Source of the DNA: an uncultured Oscillospiraceae bacterium
Lineage (GTDB): Bacteria; Bacillota; Clostridia; Oscillospirales; Oscillospiraceae
Assembly (NCBI GenBank): GCA_950075865.1
Contig: CATMVA010000006.1
Span: 1 to 64,000, forward strand
Direction of reading: 5' to 3'
DNA: 64,000 nt
Shown one piece after another: positions 7,678 through 14,267 of the stretch. Position 1 is the first letter of the stretch, and each line of letters opens with the position of its first letter. The position numbers were made by a program, and so were the translations under genes. A model generated the notes under the pieces. It did no database searches, was not told the DNA's origin, and saw nothing but the letters and a program-made list of their open reading frames with translations.

Positions 7678-7860
7678 TTATTTGGACCCGTTTACCGGGT
7701 ATCCATCATGTTTCCGGCCCTCGCCGTTCAGCCAGTGTAAATGCTTGCACCGCCGCATCACGCACCCCCGCCGCCGTATGTAAACATCGTTCATCAGCCG
7801 TTCATGCAGGGCGCACCAGGCCGTGGCATTGGCGGGCGGCTTGCTCCTTTTCTTCTTCAT
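7678..7860 (-). CDS. Small basic Cys/His protein
   Basis: 60 aa, ATG 7860 shares ATGA with the previous stop. It is basic, with two cysteines near the middle and several histidines (CVMRRCKHLHW), possibly metal-binding. Translational coupling is the main support for reality. Function unknown. Confidence 0.55.
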   Translation of the reverse strand: MKKKRSKPPANATAWCALHERLMNDVYIRRRGCVMRRCKHLHWLNGEGRKHDGYPVNGSK

Positions 7861-8426
7861 AGCAACAGCGATACCCCGTGCGCATTGTCAAGGCCCATCC
7901 TTTGAAGCTCTACCAACTGGGCATCCGTCAGCTTTTTCCCTTCTCCCATGCCGACGCTGTATCGCTCTCTTGCCTCCAGACCTTTGAATACCTTTGCCCA
8001 CCCAAGATTTTCAAGGTGGCGCTCCGGGTCGCGTATGTCCCGAATCTCTCCGACAATCCGCCTGGCCTCGCTGGTATGGCCTCCGTATCCGCACCCAAAG
8101 AATCGCCCATCTGGCGCAATCCATCCGAATTTTGTTTCCGGCTTCTGCTCTACCGGAACATCGACGGGCTTGTGTGCGTTCTCCGGCGCTGGCTCGGTCC
8201 CGTATATTTCCTCATTGATTTTTTGAAAATACACGTCAGAAAGCCCCTTGTGGAATTTTTTCCACACCCAACGGAAGAGTATCGGGGCGTAAGCTACCAT
8301 GACCGTTGCCGGGTGTACGCCTCTGTTCAAAAGCTGCTCCAGGAATCCGGCATACTGCTTTTCCGTGACGGCCTCCCAGCGTCGTTCTCCGGTCGGCTCT
8401 TCCCACATAAAGACATAGCTCGTCAT
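7857..8426 (-). CDS. Hypothetical element protein following the methyltransferase
   Basis: 189 aa from ATG 8426, which shares ATGA with the methyltransferase stop; a longer reading to 8540 is only the methyltransferase gene in another frame. It begins TSYVFMWEEPTGERRW. The C-terminal part has GWIAPDGRFFGCGYGGHTSEARRI and KLTDAQLVELQRMG, the kind of small module seen in phage-encoded proteins. No catalytic motif recognised. Confidence 0.6.
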   Translation of the reverse strand: MTSYVFMWEEPTGERRWEAVTEKQYAGFLEQLLNRGVHPATVMVAYAPILFRWVWKKFHKGLSDVYFQKINEEIYGTEPAPENAHKPVDVPVEQKPETKFGWIAPDGRFFGCGYGGHTSEARRIVGEIRDIRDPERHLENLGWAKVFKGLEARERYSVGMGEGKKLTDAQLVELQRMGLDNAHGVSLLL

Positions 8427-10018
8427 GCCGACACCGCTCTTTCCAGCTCTTCCATCGTCCGCAGTTTCTTCCCGCACCACTCCGGCAGGTTTGCCCGCAC
8501 GACGGCCTCTGCCATAGGCGGACACACCGCGTTCCCGCAACGGGCCACCTGTTTGCTCTTGCCATATGCGCGGCCTGTGTAGTCCCGGTCGATGATGTAG
8601 TCAGGCGGAAAGCCCATAGCGTTGTAAAGCTCCCTCGGCGTCAGCATCCGCAGGCCGATGTCCGCAACGAAATAGTCGGTCCCTCCCACGTCCAGCGTCA
8701 GCGCTTCGTTGTCTTTCAGGTCATACCCGCAGAAGCGATTCAACAGCGCCCGTATTTCCGGCCAGTGTCCCATATCCGTGCCCGGCTCGTAGGTCCGTAC
8801 TTCCGTGCGGATTTCTGCAAACTCCCCGGCGCTGGCCGTGATGGTTTGCAGCGGTTCCCGCTGGTCCTGGCCGATGTTCTGCCCCTTGAATTTGCAGATA
8901 TGTGTCAGCGTCATGGCTTCCCGGTCGTGGGAGGTCACGGTCCGCATCGGCTCCGCCACGTTCAGCGGATTCCCGTTCCCGTAATACTCCACCAGGTTTG
9001 CCGCAATCAATCCGTAGCGGTTGGAGGCGTCCACGGTCCGCAGCGTCTCCGCCACGCTCTGCCCCCGCACGTTCTCGCTCTGCTCCGTGTGGTATTGAAT
9101 CAGCGCCGGGGAAAGAAGGATCTGATTTCCCGCCGTGGTGACGGTATGGACCGGGGCCGTTACCTGACTTCCAACCGAATTGCAGGTGTTTGTCACAGTC
9201 CACGGCACGATGTATGGCGTCTTTGTTTTTATCACGAACTTATCCACTCCACGAATCACGCGGCGCATGGTGTTGTCCGCAAGCGGCCTTACTGCGTTGA
9301 CGCCATACCGGCTTTTGATGTCCTCCTTTGTGGCGAAAATGGAGTAGCACGGCTGGGTCCAGTCGATAACCTCCGCCGCCGCCCGCCACTTCGGCAGGCC
9401 GTCTGCACCGTCCTTGTCGTGCGTCCGCTCCGGCCATACGATAGGCCGTCCGTCACACCGCGCCACCAGGACAAAGCGCTTGCGGGTAGTCGGCGCTCCA
9501 TAGTCCGCCGCCACCAGCTCCCGGTGTTCGATGGTGTACCCCAGGTCTGATAACTGTTTCTTCCATCGCTGGAAGGTCTGGCCCGCCTTTTTCTTGACCG
9601 TCTTCCCCCGCCGGACCGGCCCCCAGGTCTGAAATTCCTCCACGTTTTCCAAGATAATCACGCGGGGGCGGACGGTCCCTGCCCAGCGCAGGACAATCCA
9701 CGCAAGGCCCCGGATATTCCGGTCCACCAGGGCCGCACCCTTCGCCTTGGAGAAGTGCTTGCAGTCCGGGGAGAACCAGGCCAGCCCCACCGGGCAGCCC
9801 TCGCACTCCTTCACCGGGTCCACATCCCACACGGAGGCTTGCAGGTGCTTTGTGTGCGGGTGATTGGTCTTGTGCATCAGAATAGCGTCCGGGTCGTGAT
9901 TGATTGCAATTTTGACAATCCGCCCGGTTGCCAGCTCCATCCCGGTTGACGCACCGCCGCCGCCCGCGAAATTGTCCACGATGATTTCTTCCATCGGACT
10001 AAGTTGAACCCCGCTCAA
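8423..10018 (-). CDS. dcm: DNA (cytosine-5-)-methyltransferase
   Basis: 531 aa. A TTG start at 10018 overlaps the previous TGA and has GGAGGG seven bases upstream; an ATG at 9994 has no comparable RBS. C5-MTase motifs in order: I (VDNFAGGGGASTG, about 14-26), IV with the catalytic Cys in SPDCKHFSKAKG (a phage-type variant of PPCQ), VI (ENVEEF), VIII (APTTRKRFVLVA) and X (CGNAVCPP). The target-recognition region contains repeated VHTVTT/MRTVTS-like units. No restriction gene is adjacent, so it is probably an orphan that protects the element or regulates it. Specificity cannot be read from the sequence. Confidence 0.92.
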   Translation of the reverse strand: MSGVQLSPMEEIIVDNFAGGGGASTGMELATGRIVKIAINHDPDAILMHKTNHPHTKHLQASVWDVDPVKECEGCPVGLAWFSPDCKHFSKAKGAALVDRNIRGLAWIVLRWAGTVRPRVIILENVEEFQTWGPVRRGKTVKKKAGQTFQRWKKQLSDLGYTIEHRELVAADYGAPTTRKRFVLVARCDGRPIVWPERTHDKDGADGLPKWRAAAEVIDWTQPCYSIFATKEDIKSRYGVNAVRPLADNTMRRVIRGVDKFVIKTKTPYIVPWTVTNTCNSVGSQVTAPVHTVTTAGNQILLSPALIQYHTEQSENVRGQSVAETLRTVDASNRYGLIAANLVEYYGNGNPLNVAEPMRTVTSHDREAMTLTHICKFKGQNIGQDQREPLQTITASAGEFAEIRTEVRTYEPGTDMGHWPEIRALLNRFCGYDLKDNEALTLDVGGTDYFVADIGLRMLTPRELYNAMGFPPDYIIDRDYTGRAYGKSKQVARCGNAVCPPMAEAVVRANLPEWCGKKLRTMEELERAVSA

Positions 10019-10302
10019 CGTCTCTCCCTCCAGTCCTTGATGATGTCCCGGACAGTTGTCGCCGCGCAGTAGTAGAACACGGGTAGAAGCAATGCCAGCG
10101 CCTCGCCGCCGACGGCGTAATACCCCCGCTCCCGCAGGGCGTAGGCTGCGCCCAGCTTATACAGCAGCACCCCGGCCACGGTCAGGAACGCATACCACGC
10201 CACGGTCCAGCCGTTCAGCCTGGCAAGCCACGTCCGCAGGCATACGCGCCGACGCTTCTGGGCTTGTCCCGCTCGGATTTTGATGTACTTGACCTTTTCC
10301 AC
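10015..10302 (-). CDS. Small two-helix membrane protein
   Basis: 95 aa. GTG at 10302 is chosen because GGGAG lies nine bases upstream; the frame extends to 10575 but that part is another gene's shadow. After a basic N-terminus come two hydrophobic segments (WYAFLTVAGVLLYKLGAAYA, about 36-55; LALLLPVFYYCAATTV, about 68-84) and a basic end. Holin-like size and topology are suggestive only, as the position among replication genes is unusual for a holin. Confidence 0.6.
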   Translation of the reverse strand: MEKVKYIKIRAGQAQKRRRVCLRTWLARLNGWTVAWYAFLTVAGVLLYKLGAAYALRERGYYAVGGEALALLLPVFYYCAATTVRDIIKDWRERR

Positions 10303-10306
10303 GGTT

Positions 10307-10579
10307 TCACTCTCCCTTCCGCCGCCGAAAGCCTCCCCTGCATGGGCAGGTCCGCCAATGCGGCACAAACCCCAGCGGCGTGTTGATTTTGGCCTCCCTG
10401 GTCTGCACTTCCGACCGCCTCGCCAGCCGCCCGGAAAGCACACCCTCTTCCTCGGTGTAGAAATGCTCGTCCCCGTCGCCCTCAATGACAAATTCCGGCT
10501 CCGGGTCCACCGGGATATACCGCCCTTTTTCTGTCTGCATCCAGTCGATTTCCCGGCCACAGTCTTTGCACGCACTCAC
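10307..10579 (-). CDS. Small zinc-finger-like protein
   Basis: 90 aa, GTG start with GGGAG nine bases upstream. It opens with CKDCGREIDWMQTEKGRYIP and closes with HWRTCPCRGG, giving C-x2-C and H-x3-C-x-C ligands separated by ~70 residues. This layout recurs in clostridial phage proteins as a treble-clef-like zinc module. Function unknown. Confidence 0.65.
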   Translation of the reverse strand: MSACKDCGREIDWMQTEKGRYIPVDPEPEFVIEGDGDEHFYTEEEGVLSGRLARRSEVQTREAKINTPLGFVPHWRTCPCRGGFRRRKGE

Positions 10580-10581
10580 GC

Positions 10582-10806
10582 TTAAAATCTCCCATCTCTT
10601 TTTGCCTTTATGGCCTCACGCAAAAACGATTTCAGGTGTTCCCCGTGCAGCGCCGTGTCGCTGCTGAACTCTGCGTAAATTTCCACATCGTCTACCGTTA
10701 GCGGCCAGCGTTCTACGATGTTCAATACTTGTGCAGCTTCCGGCGCAATCTTGACAAACTCCGTGTTCAGGCGTTTGATTAGCTCCTGGTTTTTAATTTC
10801 CTTCAC
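10582..10806 (-). CDS. Small hypothetical element protein
   Basis: 74 aa, mostly helical (LIKRLNTEFVKIAPEAAQVL), acidic centre, basic end. ATG at 10806 shares ATGA with the radical SAM gene. No family recognised. Confidence 0.55.
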   Translation of the reverse strand: MKEIKNQELIKRLNTEFVKIAPEAAQVLNIVERWPLTVDDVEIYAEFSSDTALHGEHLKSFLREAIKAKRDGRF

Positions 10807-11705
10807 CCCCTCTTCGGGTTATAATCCTTAAAATCGGGCACAGATTTGAAAATCAGGCGGTTGTTGCACCACCTCTGGAGCATCCGGATTTCCCTTGGCG
10901 CGTTTGGCTTATCGTAGATCATCACATACGGGTCAAACCCCATATCGCGCAGGGTATAAATCCGAAACAGATTTTCTTTCATCGTCGTGCCGTAATTGAC
11001 CAGACAATACACGGTTGCATATGCTCCATGAACTTTTCTGGAGGCGTAGGCCGCATATCGCCGCAGGCCGCGCATAACAACGCCGCTTTCCTCCATGTGG
11101 TCCCAGGCAAAATGAATATCCTTCACCCGTACCGCATTGATCGCCCGAATGTTTTCCGTCGTCAGCAGTCGGCAATCCAATCCCTGATTGAAATTTACAA
11201 ACGCGCCGCTGTCCGCAAGCTGTCCCAGCAGGTCCAGGTGTTCCTTGCAGGCCAGCAGGTTAGGGTCCAGCAGTTCAATGTGTTTCTGTCCACGCCACCA
11301 CTCGTTAAGGTCTGCCGCCTTTCGGGCAGCGCGGCCCTCCTTCTCCGCCACGACACAAAACGAACATCCGCGTGGGCATCCCCTCGTCAGGAATCCGTAA
11401 GCGGTTGAGCGGGTCAGTTCCGGGTACAGGGAATAGTCTGGGTAAATATGCTCCACCTCGTCCGGCAGGCGGTTATCCAAGCCGTATCCCGTCCCGCCCT
11501 TGATGATCTCGCGGGCGTTCAGCGGCTCCGGCACGTCCGGGGAATACGTCTCGTCAAAGACCTTGCTCATATACACCCGGTCGTACTCCCCGAATCCCCA
11601 CCACCATTCCACCGTGTCGCCCCGCGCCTTGTGCCAGGCGGATATTTTCATAAGCGCCAGGTTTGGGTAGTTATGGCTGTCCACGTCAATCAAGCCGATT
11701 GTCAT
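10803..11705 (-). CDS. Radical SAM protein of a mobile element
   Basis: 300 aa. The [4Fe-4S]-binding motif is a C-x3-C-x2-C in TRGCPRGCSFCVVAEKEGR (about residues 108-126). Before it is a Rossmann-like segment (GLIDVDSHNYPNLALMKISA) as in B12-binding-type radical SAM enzymes (COG1032-like), but without the DxHxxG cobalamin-binding motif. After it come LLDPNLLACKEHLDLL and FNQGLDCRLLT, typical of the TIM-barrel core. The reaction is unknown. Its place one to three genes from a DNA methyltransferase makes nucleotide or DNA modification a reasonable guess, no more. Confidence 0.82.
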   Translation of the reverse strand: MTIGLIDVDSHNYPNLALMKISAWHKARGDTVEWWWGFGEYDRVYMSKVFDETYSPDVPEPLNAREIIKGGTGYGLDNRLPDEVEHIYPDYSLYPELTRSTAYGFLTRGCPRGCSFCVVAEKEGRAARKAADLNEWWRGQKHIELLDPNLLACKEHLDLLGQLADSGAFVNFNQGLDCRLLTTENIRAINAVRVKDIHFAWDHMEESGVVMRGLRRYAAYASRKVHGAYATVYCLVNYGTTMKENLFRIYTLRDMGFDPYVMIYDKPNAPREIRMLQRWCNNRLIFKSVPDFKDYNPKRG

Positions 11706-11711
11706 AGGCGC

Positions 11712-12032
11712 TCACCCCCAAAAGAAGTAGTCCCGCCACAGTTCCCTATATGGCACTCCCGCGATTCTCGCCACTTTTGCCACGCTCCCGGCTTGATTTC
11801 GACAGATTCCTTTTGACATAAGCAGCTTGATAAACCGTTTCCGGCTCCCGCAGCGCCAGCGCTTCGGCGTCTTAAAATGCGCGGTAAACTCCACCGGCTC
11901 ACACACAAGACCGCCCGCCAGCTCTGCGACACCTCCTTCTCTCACCGTGATTTCCGGCAGCGGTTCCTTCCACGCAATCGGCACGCCATTCATGCACAAT
12001 GTGTACTCTTCGTTCTTATTTTCCGGCCCCAT
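11712..12032 (-). CDS. Hypothetical element protein
   Basis: 106 aa from ATG 12032, preferred over ATG 12041 because GGGAAAGG then lies nine bases upstream. It has an N-terminal acidic part and a basic C-terminus (FKTPKRWRCGSRKRFIKLLMSKG). The last 30 residues look like a short HTH-type tail (GSVAKVARIAGVPYRELWRD). Function unknown. Confidence 0.55.
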   Translation of the reverse strand: MGPENKNEEYTLCMNGVPIAWKEPLPEITVREGGVAELAGGLVCEPVEFTAHFKTPKRWRCGSRKRFIKLLMSKGICRNQAGSVAKVARIAGVPYRELWRDYFFWG

Positions 12033-12237
12033 TGTCCGCATCCTTTCCCTGCATCATCGGACACCATGCGGGAACATACGGGAGAAAGCGTCCATTTCCC
12101 ACAACGTACCCCTGGCGCGTCCCCGGCGCAAAACACCGCGCCCACAGCACGTCCTTTGGTCCCGGCTCATTCACGATATGGGCGCATCCCTCGCACGTCC
12201 TGGACCAGTCCGCGCCCGCGCTCACCGCTTGTCCCAT
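12016..12237 (-). CDS. Small four-cysteine element protein
   Basis: 73 aa. CEGCAHIVNEPG followed by ARCFAPG and a terminal PAWCP gives the C-x2-C...C...C layout of a common short protein in clostridial phages and conjugative elements. It overlaps the preceding gene end by 16 bp. Probably zinc-binding; role unknown. Confidence 0.6.
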   Translation of the reverse strand: MGQAVSAGADWSRTCEGCAHIVNEPGPKDVLWARCFAPGTRQGYVVGNGRFLPYVPAWCPMMQGKDADNGAGK

Positions 12238-12608
12238 ATCTGGTCAATGAGCTTGTGGCACGGCTCCGGCCCGCCGCCGAACACCCATTGCTCCAGCGCC
12301 TCTCGCTTCTCCTGCCGCTCGTACTTGTCCATCGTGTCATAGTCCGGCTCCAGCGTCTCCCGGTTGAAGTAGCCGACGCAAGTATGGCTGGCCGTAGGCA
12401 GGCCCGCATAGACCACGATGCACCCGCTCATGCCGATGTCCGGCTGGATGGAGACACAGAGGTTTCCCATCTGCATCCTGAAATACCCTTCCAGGTCCGT
12501 CCCCCGGTCCGGCTCCAGACCCTTTGCCGTCCCGAACTCCTGGACGGCCAGCGCCCGCGCCGTTTTCAGCGTCAGCCGGAATCCGCCGGGGTAACTCTTT
12601 TTAGGCAT
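12222..12608 (-). CDS. Hypothetical element protein
   Basis: 128 aa from ATG 12608; AAGGAGG lies ten bases upstream, inside the end of the preceding gene, and a TTG two codons earlier is too close to it. Sequence includes RLTLKTARALAVQEFG and a beta-rich centre (CVSIQPDIGMSGCIVVYAG). No family recognised. Confidence 0.6.
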   Translation of the reverse strand: MPKKSYPGGFRLTLKTARALAVQEFGTAKGLEPDRGTDLEGYFRMQMGNLCVSIQPDIGMSGCIVVYAGLPTASHTCVGYFNRETLEPDYDTMDKYERQEKREALEQWVFGGGPEPCHKLIDQIWDKR

Positions 12609-12610
12609 CC

Positions 12611-13055
12611 TCAATCCGCCTCCTTTTCAAATCTGATTTTCATTTGTGCGGGGTATAAATCGACTTCGGGCCGTCGCCGTCCAGTCCACCGCAGCCCCCC
12701 CAGCTTGCCCCACGCACTTCCAGCCAGAGGCCCGCAGGCTTGCGCCATTCTCGCTATCTAATATGTAGGTCACTATCCGCTTATAGCCCATAGCGCGGGC
12801 CGCTCTCCAAGAGGCGGCATACAGCATGGAACAGGCGTTACGGGTTCCATCGGTGCAAAGCCGGTTGACCTCCAGCGTCCACCCGTCGTCCAGGTGCCGG
12901 GCAACCGGACGGCCCACAATGGCGACGCCCACAATTTTCTTGCCGTCCGAAAGGCCAATAGAAAACTTGTGGCCCACTACTTTCCCGTGGTGCCGGTGGT
13001 TCTGCTCCACAAATGCGTTTGCCTCTTTTAGTGTCATAGGTACAATTTCAAGCAT
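12611..13055 (-). pseudogene. XF1762-family (GNAT-like) protein, frameshifted near its C-terminus
   Basis: The N-terminal ~115 residues are typical of the XF1762 family: EIVPMTLKEANAFVEQNHRHH, then VGHKFSIGLSDG, a GNAT-like fold of unknown substrate. At a run of seven G (plus-strand C 12695-12701) the frame slips. The uninterrupted reading ends at 12627 with an atypical tail. With six G the frame would continue as GGLRWTGRRPEVDLYP and QMKIRFEKEAD to a TGA at 12611-12613, which is the family's usual ending and lies two bases from the next gene's ATG. It is either a real single-base insertion or a homopolymer sequencing error. Confidence 0.75.
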
Positions 13056-13061
13056 GGTCTA

Positions 13062-13118
13062 TTCCTTTTCTCGTTTTCTTCTGCTATACTTGTCCCGGCG
13101 GCGTTGCCTCGCCGCCGG
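13062..13118 (+). promoter_or_regulatory. Promoter and 5' hairpin of the counter-oriented small gene
   Basis: Extended -10 TGCTATACT (TATACT 13085-13090) with a poor -35 TTCCTT at 13062-13067, 17 bp apart. Immediately downstream, a perfect nine-pair hairpin (CCGGCGGCG 13095-13103, six-base loop, CGCCGCCGG 13110-13118) would sit in the 5' UTR. It has no T tract and so is not a terminator. Confidence 0.45.
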
Positions 13119-13145
13119 AATCTACAGCAAAGGAGATTATTTTTT

Positions 13146-13361
13146 ATGGGTAGTCTTGTCCAATACACCGTTGATTTTGGCGATACTCCAAAAGCGGAGG
13201 TCCAACGCATTTGTGAACGGCTTGAAACCATTTCCTGGAATGGTGTTTTTCCCAATCTGGAGCGTCCGATTGTCCGCTTCTACCTCGAACAAGGGCAAGA
13301 GCTTGACGGCCTCATTACGTTCCCGCTGGGATGTCGTGTGCAGGTAGTCGGGAAAAAGTAA
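13146..13361 (+). CDS. Small protein encoded against the operon
   Basis: 71 aa. ATG 13146 with AAAGGAG ten bases upstream, and a candidate promoter at 13062-13090. The product (starting GSLVQYTVDFGDTPKAEV) reads like a compact alpha/beta protein. Its 3' end overlaps the end of the facing gene by 47 bp. The reverse frame here (81 codons) has no RBS and is less protein-like. It is the only rightward gene inside the ~14 kb leftward block. No family recognised. Confidence 0.55.
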   Translation: MGSLVQYTVDFGDTPKAEVQRICERLETISWNGVFPNLERPIVRFYLEQGQELDGLITFPLGCRVQVVGKK

Positions 13362-13785
13362 CGTTCTCGGCGTCCGGGTCATAGTCCATCACAACCCGGC
13401 ATTTCTTGTCCGGCAAAAGGACTTCAACCAATTCAGTCAGCAAGGCTTCAAGGTGGGTAAACGCTTTATCCCCTGTTGCCTTTACCCGCTCGTTCCTGGC
13501 TTCTTTGACCTTTCTGGCAAACTCTTCCATTGTCTTTCTGTAGCCGTCACTTTTCACCCACAGCACAATCCGATTCTGCCCCTCGCCCGTCTCCACCTGG
13601 TTCAGCCACCACAGCGGATTGTTCCGCTCCTTCTCATGCGGGCAGGCCCCGCAATCGCTCTTGCCGCAGCCCTCGCAGAACGCCTTGTAGAAATCCTTGT
13701 CCCACGGCCCGGTTGCAACTGAAAGCGCGGCCAAAAATTCGCCCAGCGCCTCCGGCGACACCGTGACCTTTTCAAAATTGGTCAT
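13315..13785 (-). CDS. Cys-rich hypothetical element protein
   Basis: 156 aa from ATG 13785 (AAAGGAG nine bases upstream; a GTG two codons earlier is too close to that site). Contains FCEGCGKSDCGACPHEKERNN near residue 35-55, a four-cysteine plus histidine cluster that should bind zinc, then a helical segment and a beta-rich acidic end. It starts translationally coupled to the first gene of the operon. Function unknown. Confidence 0.6.
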   Translation of the reverse strand: MTNFEKVTVSPEALGEFLAALSVATGPWDKDFYKAFCEGCGKSDCGACPHEKERNNPLWWLNQVETGEGQNRIVLWVKSDGYRKTMEEFARKVKEARNERVKATGDKAFTHLEALLTELVEVLLPDKKCRVVMDYDPDAENVTFSRLPAHDIPAGT

Positions 13786-13787
13786 GC

Positions 13788-14063
13788 TCACTCGCTCCTT
13801 TCAACGGTTTGCCTCTTCGGGCGGCGTCCCCGGTTTCGGAGGTTTCGGTTATAGGTAGACTGCCCCCGCTCGGCGCTGTACGCAGGGCGGAAGTTCTTAT
13901 CGAGGACCACTTCACCTTCGCCGTCGGTCGTCTGTCCCCGCTTCAATTCTGCGTACACCGTACACAGGCTAATTTCCAGTGCAGCGGCCACCTTGACCGG
14001 CGCGGCGTTCTCGCTCCACATCCGTTCAAGCTCTTTTCTGTCCTCCAGCGTCAGCATTTTCAT
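13788..14063 (-). CDS. HTH protein, first gene of the leftward element operon
   Basis: 91 aa. The N-terminal 40 residues (LTLEDRKELERMW, then VKVAAALEISLCTVYAELKRG) form a helix-turn-helix like the start of IS30-type transposases and small phage regulators. A basic tail (NRGRRPKRQTV) follows. With no catalytic domain it is a DNA-binding regulator rather than a transposase. ATG preceded by GGGGTGA. As the promoter-proximal gene it may control the operon. Confidence 0.65.
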   Translation of the reverse strand: MKMLTLEDRKELERMWSENAAPVKVAAALEISLCTVYAELKRGQTTDGEGEVVLDKNFRPAYSAERGQSTYNRNLRNRGRRPKRQTVERSE

Positions 14064-14112
14064 TTTGAATCACCCCTTTTTACCGTTTCCTTGCCCGATT
14101 GGGTAAAAAAAT

Positions 14113-14147
14113 AATGCAGAAAAAGGACGAAAATCCTTTTCTGCATT
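14113..14147 (-). terminator. Leftward terminator-like hairpin before the element's first gene
   Basis: AATGCAGAAAAAGGA (14113-14127) pairs with TCCTTTTCTGCATT (14134-14147) with one bulged A. On the minus strand it is followed by ATTATTTTTT, so it would stop leftward transcription 50 bp before the first element gene. It may insulate the element from outside transcription or act as an attenuator. No good promoter is visible between it and the gene. Confidence 0.6.
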
Positions 14148-14189
14148 TAATCTACTACTTCAGCCAGCGGCCATCGGCGAGAAATTTCC

Positions 14190-14218
14190 TTTACCCCGCT
14201 TTCTTTCCGTGGTAAACT
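14190..14218 (+). promoter_or_regulatory. Promoter of rlmD
   Basis: TTTACC (14190-14195), 17 bp, TAAACT (14213-14218) preceded by TGG (extended -10). TTTACC and GGTAAA also form an inverted repeat across the promoter. Confidence 0.55.
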
Positions 14219-14267
14219 ACTTGTATCCATGATCCATTTTGTTGTTTTCCCGAAAGGAGGACCCGTC

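Noticed and set aside
13788-14063. IS30 transposase
   Set aside because: Only the N-terminal HTH resembles IS30; no DDE catalytic domain and no terminal repeats.
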